Assembly (NCBI GenBank): GCA_035529075.1
Contig: DATKXK010000006.1
Coordinates: 40,435 to 104,434 of the forward strand
From: Acidobacteriota bacterium
Lineage (GTDB): Bacteria > Zixibacteria > MSB-5A5 > GN15 > FEB-12
Direction: 5' to 3'
DNA length: 64,000 nucleotides
The translations under genes were made by a program, and so were the position numbers. A model generated the notes under the pieces. The model saw only the letters and a program-made list of their open reading frames with translations. It ran no database searches and had not been told where the DNA came from. Positions 1 to 8,126 of the stretch are shown here, one piece after another. Numbering within the stretch: the stretch's first letter is position 1; the number at the start of each line of letters is the position of its first letter.

Positions 1-119
1 AGGTCGCGCGGCGTGCACAGAAGATGCGAGAAGAACCGGCCGTTTAGAAACAGCCGGACCATTTTTTCCTCGGGCAACTGGCCTTTCTGAATCACGCCGA
101 ATTCTCCATTGTGGGGCAT
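1..119 (-). CDS. FdhD-like formate dehydrogenase accessory protein, N-terminal fragment
   Basis: Reading the complement from base 119 gives 39 residues that run off the left edge of the window. The stretch LFLNGRFFSHLLCTPRDL resembles the N-terminal core of FdhD, where an NG turn is followed by a CTPxDLEDL-type segment. FdhD is a sulfurtransferase that passes sulfur from IscS to the molybdenum cofactor of formate dehydrogenase in the cytoplasm. The frame stays open upstream of the chosen ATG for about 27 codons, so a start further upstream is possible, and I see no strong ribosome binding site. With only 39 residues visible and no catalytic cysteines in view, this is a family-level guess. Confidence 0.45.
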   Translation of the reverse strand, partial: MPHNGEFGVIQKGQLPEEKMVRLFLNGRFFSHLLCTPRD

Positions 120-239
120 GATGCGACGGTACCGGAGCGGCAGAACGTCATCGGGCCTATGATACGACCTTACCCTCGGTCCGTCAAGGCGAGATCAATG
201 ACGGGGTAAATCGACTTGTCCTGGTGGTTCTTGCCCGCG

Positions 240-866
240 TCAGGTCGACGGCCGTTCGGCAGGCAGGGTGAAAAACGACCTGAAACAAAACAGGAACCAC
301 AGGGCCAGGGGCAGGAAGGGATCGACTATCCGCCGGTTGAACTCGAGCGCCCACATCCAGAACCAGTGCCAGTTGTAGCTGTAGCTGACATACCTCGCGT
401 AGTCCTGCTGAAGATCTTTAACCAAAATCCAGCGCGTGTTCTTGGCGAAAATGAACAGGTCGCATATGTGCCACAGAACAATCAACAGCGGCGCGATTAA
501 CAGGAAGCGCCACCGTGCGGGAGGTTTGATGAAAACGACGGTGGCCAGGAAAAGCGCCGCCCACAGGCTCAGGTTGTACGAGACGGTGTCCGTCGGCCTG
601 TTGCCGGGCAACTCAAACATCTGGTCGCGGCCGTACGCTCCGCCCACGGTTATCCGGGCCGCAACTACGAAGTCGCCGCGGTCGACGGTGATACGGTAGG
701 ACGTGTCCGCCGACTCAAACGCATTGGTGACGGTCTGCGAGACGGACGCCAGAAAGCGGCTGTAGGCCGGCAGTGCTTTCCCCCAGAGCCACCCCACGGG
801 TATGTAGAGTACCAGGAAGATGACCAGAACGAGTATGATCTTAACCGGTCTTGACAAATTTCTCAT
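240..866 (-). CDS. Exosortase H-associated integral membrane protein (putative)
   Basis: This 208-residue protein has about four hydrophobic segments, near residues 10-30, 90-110, 115-135 and 185-205. A soluble stretch of about 60 residues lies between the first and second. I chose ATG 866 over a GTG at 890 because ATG 866 puts the first membrane segment right after a short basic start. It overlaps the 3' end of the exosortase gene by 26 bases, which suggests translational coupling. The sequence shows no enzyme motif. Its role is inferred from position: proteins of this size and topology accompany exosortase genes and may help with substrate handling. It could also be an unrelated membrane protein that happens to share the operon. 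Confidence 0.6.
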   Translation of the reverse strand: MRNLSRPVKIILVLVIFLVLYIPVGWLWGKALPAYSRFLASVSQTVTNAFESADTSYRITVDRGDFVVAARITVGGAYGRDQMFELPGNRPTDTVSYNLSLWAALFLATVVFIKPPARWRFLLIAPLLIVLWHICDLFIFAKNTRWILVKDLQQDYARYVSYSYNWHWFWMWALEFNRRIVDPFLPLALWFLFCFRSFFTLPAERPST

Positions 867-1398
867 ACCACAGGTACCAGAACGCGGCACCGAGCGCGAT
901 TATGACGAACTCCCACACGTACAGGTGCATGGTGTCAAACAGGAACGCGGAGGATGTGCCCGCATACCAGAGGGTGAGGATACGGACGTAGTTGAGGAAC
1001 ATGATCAGTATGACGGCCAGTGTCAGGCCGATCAGTTTCGGACGCCAGCGGGCGGGAAAGGCGATAATACCGGCCAGCACGATGGCCAGCGCGTAGATGC
1101 CGTTGCAGCCCTCCGCGATGTTGACGCCGAACTCCGGGCTGTGAACCGACGTGCCGCCGGAAACAACGCCGTTGTCTCCCATCAGCCTGAGAAACGCAGC
1201 CGAGGACCAGGCAAGGAACTCGTTGAGCGGCATGATTACTTTGAAGTATACGGCCGGTATCATGAGGATACTGAAAATGACCACCAGCGTCAGGCCGAAC
1301 CAGAGGTATATCCGAAACAGCGGCCAGTTGGCCTTTATGATGTGCCGGAGCCGCCCGGGGGACGGGCGTGGTTTCGGCCTTCGTTTCCTCTTTGCCAT
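841..1398 (-). CDS. xrtH: Exosortase H (IPTLxxWG-CTERM protein-sorting transpeptidase)
   Basis: Exosortases are polytopic inner-membrane cysteine proteases/transpeptidases that process proteins carrying a C-terminal sorting tail. From ATG 1398 the protein has 185 residues, a basic N-terminus and several membrane helices. The expected catalytic triad is visible: Cys98 in AEGCNG, Arg139 in NYVRI and His158 in DTMHLYVWEF. The short length fits the compact exosortase subfamilies. The adjacent substrate carries an IPTLSEWG tail, which identifies the H subtype. I prefer ATG 1398 because AAAGG lies a few bases upstream; ATG 1434 and TTG 1440 are in frame further upstream. The gene is transcribed after the substrate gene and a small membrane protein, and overlaps the next membrane protein. 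Confidence 0.85.
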   Translation of the reverse strand: MAKRKRRPKPRPSPGRLRHIIKANWPLFRIYLWFGLTLVVIFSILMIPAVYFKVIMPLNEFLAWSSAAFLRLMGDNGVVSGGTSVHSPEFGVNIAEGCNGIYALAIVLAGIIAFPARWRPKLIGLTLAVILIMFLNYVRILTLWYAGTSSAFLFDTMHLYVWEFVIIALGAAFWYLWYEKFVKTG

Positions 1399-1569
1399 GC
1401 CGCCTTTCCCGGTGTGCCGCGTAGAACGTGCCATAGGCAATTAACGCACCATAAAGCCTGCACACAAGAGGTCAGAGACAGGCCGTCCGGATATGGGGAA
1501 TCCGGGCGACCCGACGGGCCACCCGGATTTCCTGTTTAACAAGGCAGACAAGACACGGCACACCGGCGG

Positions 1570-1761
1570 TCAGTCTCCCGGAGTGATCCACAGGTGGGCC
1601 ATGTATGCCAGCATTGTGGCGCTTATGAGTGTCCCGACGACGTCACGCAGGGGCACGGAACTGGAAACCAGAAAAGCTATGGCCAGCCCTATGACGGCCA
1701 GGCCCAGCGTAACCGCCAGCACCTTCCAGAAGACGTCGGGAACAAACAGCCGACCGTACAT
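1570..1761 (-). CDS. Small two-helix membrane protein in the exosortase locus
   Basis: A 63-residue protein starts only two bases after the stop of the IPTL-CTERM gene and precedes the exosortase gene. It has two hydrophobic segments, about residues 10-31 and 42-58, separated by a short polar turn (SSSVPLRD). I do not recognise a family. The tight spacing in a three-gene sorting locus suggests co-translation with the substrate and a role in the same membrane process, but a chance open frame cannot be excluded at this length. The gap of about 170 bases between its stop and the exosortase start shows no terminator. Confidence 0.5.
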   Translation of the reverse strand: MYGRLFVPDVFWKVLAVTLGLAVIGLAIAFLVSSSVPLRDVVGTLISATMLAYMAHLWITPGD

Positions 1762-1763
1762 GG

Positions 1764-2624
1764 CTATGCGTTCGCCTTAGCTATGACCGTCCGGCGCTGC
1801 CTGACCACCACCGTGATGACGGTCAGGACGAGCAGCGCGAAAATGATCAACCCCCACTCGGAGAGGGTGGGGATGGGGGCCAGGTCCGGCAAGGTGAGCC
1901 CCACGCGTGGGCCGGCTGCCCCGTCCTCGAGACCGAACGTGATAGTGGCTGGGGAGGAAAGCAACCACGCGTTGGTGGCATTCTCCCAGTCCAGTGCGAC
2001 GACAGTATCCTCGACCCTGGTCACGACAAAGCCTGCACTCGTAAGCGAGTCCTCCAGCATGGTCGCCGCCTCTGTTGGTGTGGCACCCGAAGCGAGGGTG
2101 GCCGTAACGGTATGCTCATTCAACGTGAGCACGAGGGTGCCCGGATCCGTGACATCAGCATTCGGCAGGGCGCAAACCCACTCGAATATCCTCTCGCCCG
2201 GTATTGCCTCGGATACTGCAAAGCTAGCGTCGACGTACGTGTCGTAATCGAGCTGGTTGTCCTCTATGTCGACCATACTGATGGGGTCTTTAGGTTCCGT
2301 GCGGCCCGTGATGTTGATGGCGTTGTCGCCATTGGCTTCAGCCTCCCAGCCCTCGTCCGTCAGATCCGTGAGGATCAGGTTTCGGGCCTGCTCCTCGGTC
2401 AGTCCCTGAACATAATGGATCACATTGTATGTTGTCCCGTCTTCGCTTACCGCTGTCACGGTTATCGTCATCCCTTCCGGAGCTACTTCGCCATAGAAGT
2501 GCAGGCTATAGCTGCCGGTCTTGGCTTCAGCCTGCTGGGAAAGCGCGGTGAAACTGGCAAACAACAGGGCGACAAAGACAACAAGTATCCAGAGAGTTCG
2601 ATTCCCGTTTTGTCCATGCCTCAT
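1764..2624 (-). CDS. IPTLxxWG-CTERM sorting-domain protein (exosortase H substrate)
   Basis: The 286-residue product has an N-terminal signal peptide (hydrophobic core about residues 9-27). Its C-terminal tail has the three parts expected of an exosortase substrate: the motif IPTLSEWG at residues 251-258, a membrane helix at about 259-274, and a basic end beginning RQRR. The middle is acidic and rich in beta-branched residues, as in an exported beta-sheet protein. It contains two similar segments, each pairing an AT- or EAT-type turn with a glycine-rich stretch. ATG 2624 is preceded by an AGGAG ribosome binding site. The exosortase presumably cleaves at the IPTL motif and hands the protein to an envelope or exopolysaccharide-linked location. 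The function of the mature domain is unknown. Confidence 0.85.
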   Translation of the reverse strand: MRHGQNGNRTLWILVVFVALLFASFTALSQQAEAKTGSYSLHFYGEVAPEGMTITVTAVSEDGTTYNVIHYVQGLTEEQARNLILTDLTDEGWEAEANGDNAINITGRTEPKDPISMVDIEDNQLDYDTYVDASFAVSEAIPGERIFEWVCALPNADVTDPGTLVLTLNEHTVTATLASGATPTEAATMLEDSLTSAGFVVTRVEDTVVALDWENATNAWLLSSPATITFGLEDGAAGPRVGLTLPDLAPIPTLSEWGLIIFALLVLTVITVVVRQRRTVIAKANA

Positions 2625-2718
2625 AAGAATATTCTCCTCTGTGTATCCCCGGTCGACGAGACGCGCCGGGAACACATCGGTTTAATTGCTAAACGTTGTT
2701 ACATTAGCAGTCGAAGCT

Positions 2719-3414
2719 TCAGCCGGCGAGCGGAGGCCCGCGAGGTTGCAAGGGCAACAGATATTGGTTTCGCAAACACGCGGGCATATCTGTTTCCGGC
2801 AGGCGTGGAGCCACTGCGCAGCCTTTCAGCAGGCGCAACGCGGCACCCCTCACACATATTGCCTCGGCCAGTGAAAGCAGGAGCGCGTTGACGTAGACGA
2901 TCAGGAAGGCCACAAAGCCGTACCCGAGCGAGCCTGCGACCATCTGCAAAAACCGGTTGTGGCCATGCTCTACCGGAACCAACCCGTGGCTTAAACCAGC
3001 CGGCTCAAGCGCCAGCACAACAACTATCCAGCCGAGCGCTATGGCCAGCGGGCTGAACCCGAAACGACGTGTGAAGAACGCCCCCAAATATGTGTACACG
3101 GCCGGGATCGTCGTCAGCATGACAAAACCTGTCAGCGACGGAGAAATCACGGTGTTGTCAAACAGCGTGGAGAAGAGAAAGAGGCTGCTACCCCAGACGG
3201 CGCCGCAGTAACCGGCCTTGCGCGGACGCAGAAATCTGACCGCGATTACCAAAGGAGCGAAACTGATCCAGGCCAGCCACGGATGCGCAGGAGATGCGAC
3301 GGCAAGAGCCATCGTACATCCACCTGCCACCGCTGGCAGGTAGCGCACGGCCCTGAAGACGAACTTAATAGATAACTGTACCCTTGCCCTGTCGGCAGCG
3401 ACAGTCACACCCAA
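2719..3414 (-). CDS. Membrane protein like the N-terminal half of apolipoprotein N-acyltransferase
   Basis: About 231 residues with six or so hydrophobic segments. The stretch HPWLAWISFAPLVIAVR matches the way Lnt-type proteins begin, with helices followed by a WxxFxPL segment. Full Lnt is about 500 residues and carries a periplasmic nitrilase domain with a Glu-Lys-Cys triad. None of that is present here, and the reading frame ends in an arginine- and proline-rich tail. It could be a truncated lnt, a stand-alone membrane domain related to Lnt, or a degraded gene. The start is uncertain: the frame opens at TTG 3414, with a GTG two codons later and no clear ribosome binding site. Confidence 0.5.
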   Translation of the reverse strand: MGVTVAADRARVQLSIKFVFRAVRYLPAVAGGCTMALAVASPAHPWLAWISFAPLVIAVRFLRPRKAGYCGAVWGSSLFLFSTLFDNTVISPSLTGFVMLTTIPAVYTYLGAFFTRRFGFSPLAIALGWIVVVLALEPAGLSHGLVPVEHGHNRFLQMVAGSLGYGFVAFLIVYVNALLLSLAEAICVRGAALRLLKGCAVAPRLPETDMPACLRNQYLLPLQPRGPPLAG

Positions 3415-3689
3415 CTCCCCCCGACAAACAAAGACCTTAGTGGGAAGGCCCCAGGATCGGATTATGCCGCAACGAAGCTTACATTCGTCCGGCTATGGTG
3501 CGCTCAGTGTGCTGATGTAGGGTGTGTAGCGAGATGAAAGTCGAAAGTGCTGGATCTCGAATTATCTATAACATATCGCGGGTCGTGTGTCAAGGGAATA
3601 GTGCAAACATCACTATTCTTGTCGTTTTTGACTTCTACAGGTGTGAATGCGGCTTTTAAGAACGTGATGCAGGACGTATCATCCGAGCA

Positions 3690-4211
3690 TTACATCTCGC
3701 CCCACGTGTTGACGTCGCGGACCACGCGGCTGCGGTGGCCTTCCTTTGAATTCAGTTCGATATAGTTGTAGACAGCGATATCCCAATCGACGAAATCCCT
3801 GACGTTGGTGACTTCGCGGGCCACGATGGCGGCCTTGCGAAGTTCGCCGATCTCTTCCTCGATATCGGCACACCCCGCGGCCAGCCATTCGGGCTTGCCC
3901 GTTTCCATGCAGATGGTGGCGACAATGTAGCGGTCGATATAGCGTGCCTCTGAAAACATCTGCTGGTCACGTAACATCTTGACCGCTCTCTCGACCAGGT
4001 GCACGAGGTTCAGGCGGTAGTCCAGTGAAGCTTTGAAGCTCACCAGGTACTGCCCGCTATCCAGGCGTTGCACGGTCACGTCCCGGATAGGGTCGAAAAG
4101 GTCGCGGGTGGCGGCAATCGCGGCGTTCGGGTCAGAGGCGTGCAGGCAAGCGCGCCCCTCGTTCTTGCAGAACTCCAGGACTGCCTCGGTGTATCTGAAT
4201 CTGTGGATCAT
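3690..4211 (-). CDS. Conserved-looking hypothetical cytoplasmic protein
   Basis: A 173-residue protein that I do not recognise. It has no signal peptide or membrane segment. It is mostly helical in appearance, with acidic and basic heptads (about residues 125-145, DIEEEIGELRKAA), and a cysteine- and histidine-bearing start (FCKNEGRACLHASDP). The ATG at 4211 has a GGGAG ribosome binding site five bases upstream. It is followed on the same strand, with about 480 bases between, by the Lnt-like gene, and preceded by the M15 peptidase gene 56 bases upstream. Codon use looks like that of its neighbours, so I take it as a real gene without assigning a function. Confidence 0.6.
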   Translation of the reverse strand: MIHRFRYTEAVLEFCKNEGRACLHASDPNAAIAATRDLFDPIRDVTVQRLDSGQYLVSFKASLDYRLNLVHLVERAVKMLRDQQMFSEARYIDRYIVATICMETGKPEWLAAGCADIEEEIGELRKAAIVAREVTNVRDFVDWDIAVYNYIELNSKEGHRSRVVRDVNTWGEM

Positions 4212-4267
4212 GGTTACTCCCGGATTATCGGTAGAGACGGCCCGGGGCTTGAAGGCCGGCGGTAATC

Positions 4268-4900
4268 TTACTCGCTGTCAGGCTGGTAATACCAGTGCCA
4301 TGATTCCCAGTGCAGGGAATCGGCGGCGGACTCAGGAAAGGTCTGGCGGAAACCGAAGCCGGCGGCGTGCTCGGCCAGCCAGGTAAAGCCGGCGGTCCCG
4401 GCAAACAACGCCTCGCTGGGTACCAGGTCGACCGCGCGGCCGGTGTGATGCTCCGAATAGCCGGCGGGGGCGACCATGGAGAGAATATGCTCTATCGTTT
4501 GCCCGCCGCGGAGCCGTTCGAGGATTATCCGCTCCTGGAACTTAAGTGAGCGATACCCTGAGTCGGTCAGAAGCTGAATGCTGTCACCTTTCGCCGCCCG
4601 CGCCATGCTGACAAAGGCGTCCCGGGCATCCGGGCGGAGGTATATACGGTAGTCCTCGTACGTAAACTCATCCGGCAGTCGAACAAGTTCGGTATCGACG
4701 GCAATCCGGGTCGAATCGAGCCGTTTGCCGCACCAGCGCGCGGGAACCGCGTAGTCGTTCTTGCCGATGGTCACCGTCTCGGCGCAGTCTCCCGCCGGTG
4801 CCGGCCCGGGGAAAAACAAGAACAGCACGGAGAGAAGGCCGCCGGCTGCCAGTGCCGAACCGACCTGGAGGAATGCCGAGAGTTTGATGCGGGAGCGCAC
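4268..4900 (-). CDS. D-alanyl-D-alanine carboxypeptidase-like peptidase, M15B (VanY) family
   Basis: Starting at GTG 4900, two bases after the flavin reductase stop, the product has 210 residues with an N-terminal membrane anchor or signal segment (about residues 9-33). The zinc peptidase signature SxHxxGxAxD is visible as SEHHTGRAVD, giving His151 and Asp158. A later ESWHW supplies the third ligand, His202. These enzymes remove the terminal D-alanine from peptidoglycan stem peptides in the periplasm. The frame extends upstream inside the flavin reductase gene to a GTG at 5008, but that would add an implausible arginine-rich leader before the hydrophobic segment. A housekeeping role in wall remodelling is more likely than vancomycin resistance, because no vanH/A/X genes are nearby. 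Confidence 0.8.
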   Translation of the reverse strand: MRSRIKLSAFLQVGSALAAGGLLSVLFLFFPGPAPAGDCAETVTIGKNDYAVPARWCGKRLDSTRIAVDTELVRLPDEFTYEDYRIYLRPDARDAFVSMARAAKGDSIQLLTDSGYRSLKFQERIILERLRGGQTIEHILSMVAPAGYSEHHTGRAVDLVPSEALFAGTAGFTWLAEHAAGFGFRQTFPESAADSLHWESWHWYYQPDSE

Positions 4901-4902
4901 TG

Positions 4903-5379
4903 TCAGCCCGTGTACCGGAGGTTGCTGCCGGAGCAGGTCAGTATCGCGGTATCGGAATCCAGAGAGGCCGCGAGGACCTCGGCGATAAAGAGAGTGTGAT
5001 TGCCGCACGGCACCCGGTTGACGATTTTGCAGTCCAGGTACCCCGTGGCGCCTTTCAGCAGCGGCGACGAAGTAGCCGGTGAATCCTCGACGCTGGTGGC
5101 CTTGAGTTTCTCGTAGCCGGATTCCGCCGGGCCGTAGAAGGTCTTCGCGAACGCCTCCTGACCTTGAGCGATCAGGTGGACAACAAAGCCGTCGATATCC
5201 CTGAGCAGCCGCGCCGACTGGTGCTTGTCATGGATGGCCAGGGCGACCATCGGAGGTTCGGAACTGACCTGCGTCAGCCAGCTCGCGGTGAAAGCGTTTC
5301 CCTGTGAGCCCTTGCCCAGAGTAACCACATATACACCGTATTCCAGCTTCTTCAGGACTTTCTGAATCTCTTTGGACAT
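4903..5379 (-). CDS. Flavin reductase-like protein, FMN-binding split-barrel family
   Basis: The 158-residue protein shows the family layout. YGVYVVTLG opens the barrel, NAFTASWLTQVSSEPPMVAL forms the FMN-contacting strand and loop, and a GNHTLFIAEV strand comes near the end. Members bind FMN and reduce it or pass electrons, often for a partner monooxygenase or rubredoxin-type chain in the cytoplasm. I chose ATG 5379 because the earlier part of the frame (to 5478) has no signature residues, and an AGGA site lies about eight bases upstream of ATG. The stop is two bases from the start of the M15 peptidase, so the two are probably co-transcribed. The electron partner is not evident here. Confidence 0.8.
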   Translation of the reverse strand: MSKEIQKVLKKLEYGVYVVTLGKGSQGNAFTASWLTQVSSEPPMVALAIHDKHQSARLLRDIDGFVVHLIAQGQEAFAKTFYGPAESGYEKLKATSVEDSPATSSPLLKGATGYLDCKIVNRVPCGNHTLFIAEVLAASLDSDTAILTCSGSNLRYTG

Positions 5380-5669
5380 AACGGAGTCCTTTCTTGGCGT
5401 GTGACAATTGCGCGGGGAACGATAGTACAGTCGGTCGGGCGGCGCAATGTTTATCGGCCGGCCGTAAGACGAGCGCACTCAGAACGTTGCGATACCTGAT
5501 AGGTTTGCGATGGTCGGACACCGGTCAAGGCCGCTGTAATTGTAAATGCAGCAACAGATTAAGAGGCAACCGGCAATCCTTTTTTAGTTGCCTGTCGGCG
5601 AGTGATTTAGTAAATTGAAAGCTTAGGTTGCATTAACAGCAGTTCATTGATTCAAGGAAATGTTTTCCT

Positions 5670-8099
5670 ATGGCGATTGAGCGAGAAAAAATAGAGACGG
5701 TCTTCCTCGAAGAGGAAATGAAATCGTCGTACCTCGATTACTCCATGTCGGTCATCACCAACCGCGCCCTTCCGGACATACGTGACGGCATGAAGCCGTC
5801 CAATCGGCGCATCCTTGTGGCGATGAACGATCTGCACCTCAATCCCGGCCGGCCCCACCGCAAATGCGCGAAAATCGCCGGCGATACCTCGGGCAACTAC
5901 CACCCGCACGGTGAGCAGGTCGTTTATCCGACGCTGGTGCGCATGGCCCAGGATTTCAACATGCGCTACCCGCTGGTCGACGGACAGGGGAATTTCGGGT
6001 CGATAGACGGAGACGATGCCGCGGCCATGCGGTATACGGAGGCGCGCCTGACACCCATCGCCGTCGAGATACTGGCTGATCTCGACAAAGAGACGGTCAA
6101 CCTGATAGCGAACTATGACGCCACCTTACGGGAGCCTACGGTGCTTCCGGGCAAGTTCCCCAACCTGATCTGTAACGGCAGTTCCGGGATTGCGGTGGGC
6201 ATGGCTACAAACATGCCGCCGCACAACCTCAGGGAGATCAGCCGGGCCATACTGCACGTGATTGACAACCCGGATTGCACGGTGGACGACCTGCTGGAAC
6301 TGGTACCGGGTCCGGATTTCCCGACCGGCGGAATCATCAACGGCCGCGAGGGTATTCGTGAAGCCTACAGCACGGGAAAGGGGCACATCCCGGTCAGGGC
6401 CAAGGCGGTCGTCGAACGCATGCGCAACGGCAAGGAAGCGATTGTCGTCGCCGAGATTCCCTTTCAGGTCAACAAGGCGAACCTGCTCGAAAAGATAGCC
6501 GATCTCGTGCGGGACAGGCACATCGAGGGTATCTCCGACCTGCGTGACGAGTCCGACCGCGACGGCATGCGCATCGTGGTTGAGCTCAGGCGCGAAGTGC
6601 CGGCCGAGATCGTGCTGAACCAGTTGTACGCGCGTACGACCATGCAGGTGACGTTTTCGGTGATGATGCTCGGACTGGATCACGGCATTCCGAAGCTCAT
6701 GACGCTAAAAGAACTGGTCCAGGCGTTTGTGGATCACCGGCACGAAGTGGTGGTCCGCCGCACCGAATACGATCTGCAAAAGGCGGAGGATCGTGCGCAC
6801 ATTCTCGAGGGTTACAAGATCGCCCTGGACAACATCGATGCCGTCATCAGTCTGATCAAGAAGTCAAAGGACACGCCCACGGCCCGAGAAGGCCTGATGG
6901 CGAATTTCAAGCTTTCCGAGAAGCAGGCGACGGCCATCCTGGAAATGCGGCTGCAACGCCTGACCGGCCTGGAGCGCCAGAAAATCGAGGATGAGTACCT
7001 GGGACTGCTCAAGAAGATCAGCGAGTACAAGGCGATCCTTGACTCCAGGCAACTGCGCCTGGAAATCATCAAGGACGAGACCGTGGAGCTGGAGAAAAAG
7101 TACGGCGACGACCGGCGCACCGAGATCCAGGAGGCGGCCGAGGAACTGACGGTGGAGGACCTGATCGCCGAAGAGGAGATGGTTATCACCATTTCGCACC
7201 TCGGTTACGTCAAGCGGTTGTCCGTTTCGGCCTACCGCAAACAGCACCGCGGCGGCAAAGGCGTCATCGGTATTGCCCCCAAGGAGGAGGACTTCGCAGA
7301 GCACCTGTTTATCGCCTCCACCCACGACTATATCCTGTTTTTCTCGAACCGGGGTCGATGCTACTGGATCAAGGTGCATGAAATCCCGGTGGGCGGCAAA
7401 CTGGCCAAGGGCAAGCCGGTCGTCAACCTGTGCGGGATGGAGAAAGGCGAGACGATTGCGGCGTTCTGCCGGGTGCGCGAGTTCAGCGACGACAGGTTTG
7501 TCGTCATGGCGACCAGGAAGGGGATAATCAAGAAAACCGCTCTCTCGACGTTCAGCAATCCGCGCAAGGCCGGTATCAACGCCATAAACATCAGCGAAAA
7601 CGGCGACGAGCTGATCGACGCCGCCGTATCGGACGGCACCTGTGAGATCGTCCTGGCCACCCGCAAGGGGATGGCCATCCGCTTCCCGGAGGACAAAGTC
7701 CGGTCCATGGGCCGCACGGCTTACGGCGTGAAGGGGATCAACCTGGGCAAGGGTGACTACTGCGTCGGTATGGTCGTTGTCCGCCGTGACAGCACGCTGC
7801 TGGTGGTCACCGAGAACGGTTACGGCAAGCGAACCTCCATACAGGATTACCGCATGACCAACCGCGGTGGCAAGGGCGTGATCAACGTCAAGGCCTCGGA
7901 CCGTAACGGTGAGGTGGTGGCCATCATGGAAGTGCTCGACCAGGACGAGTTGATCCTGATCACACGTCAGGGCATCGCCAACCGCCAGGCGGTCAAGGAT
8001 ATCACGGTCATCGGCCGCAACACGCAGGGCGTACGCCTGATTTCGCTGCATACCGGCGACATCGTCACCGACGTCGCACGGGTGGTGAAGGAGGAATAA
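5670..8099 (+). CDS. gyrA: DNA gyrase subunit A
   Basis: An 809-residue type IIA topoisomerase A subunit that cuts and rejoins DNA during negative supercoiling. The catalytic tyrosine is Tyr122 in [10 protein letters not shown], with Arg121 beside it, matching E. coli numbering. The N-terminal winged-helix region (about 30-140), the tower and coiled-coil region (to about 490) and a C-terminal beta-pinwheel (about 495-800) follow in order. The pinwheel opens with the GyrA box variant QHRGGKG, and a second NRGGKG blade repeat lies near residue 734, which favours GyrA over ParC. The quinolone-pocket positions equivalent to E. coli Ser83 and Asp87 are Gln83 and Pro87. gyrB is not in the window. 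The 290 bases upstream show no promoter I would defend. Confidence 0.92.
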   Translation: MAIEREKIETVFLEEEMKSSYLDYSMSVITNRALPDIRDGMKPSNRRILVAMNDLHLNPGRPHRKCAKIAGDTSGNYHPHGEQVVYPTLVRMAQDFNMRYPLVDGQGNFGSIDGDDAAAMRYTEARLTPIAVEILADLDKETVNLIANYDATLREPTVLPGKFPNLICNGSSGIAVGMATNMPPHNLREISRAILHVIDNPDCTVDDLLELVPGPDFPTGGIINGREGIREAYSTGKGHIPVRAKAVVERMRNGKEAIVVAEIPFQVNKANLLEKIADLVRDRHIEGISDLRDESDRDGMRIVVELRREVPAEIVLNQLYARTTMQVTFSVMMLGLDHGIPKLMTLKELVQAFVDHRHEVVVRRTEYDLQKAEDRAHILEGYKIALDNIDAVISLIKKSKDTPTAREGLMANFKLSEKQATAILEMRLQRLTGLERQKIEDEYLGLLKKISEYKAILDSRQLRLEIIKDETVELEKKYGDDRRTEIQEAAEELTVEDLIAEEEMVITISHLGYVKRLSVSAYRKQHRGGKGVIGIAPKEEDFAEHLFIASTHDYILFFSNRGRCYWIKVHEIPVGGKLAKGKPVVNLCGMEKGETIAAFCRVREFSDDRFVVMATRKGIIKKTALSTFSNPRKAGINAINISENGDELIDAAVSDGTCEIVLATRKGMAIRFPEDKVRSMGRTAYGVKGINLGKGDYCVGMVVVRRDSTLLVVTENGYGKRTSIQDYRMTNRGGKGVINVKASDRNGEVVAIMEVLDQDELILITRQGIANRQAVKDITVIGRNTQGVRLISLHTGDIVTDVARVVKEE

Positions 8100-8126
8100 C
8101 AGATCCGCTGAAGCGGGGGAGGTTTT

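Noticed and set aside
3597..3617. Hairpin AATAGTG-N7-CACTATT as a terminator
   Set aside because: The stem is AT-rich and not followed by a T run close enough on either strand.
4268..4900. VanY vancomycin-resistance gene
   Set aside because: The M15B motif fits a general D,D-carboxypeptidase; no vanR/S/H/A/X genes are present.
6864..8051. Long minus-strand open frame across gyrA
   Set aside because: It mirrors gyrA codons in a GC-rich gene, has no family motif, and gyrA is certain on the plus strand.
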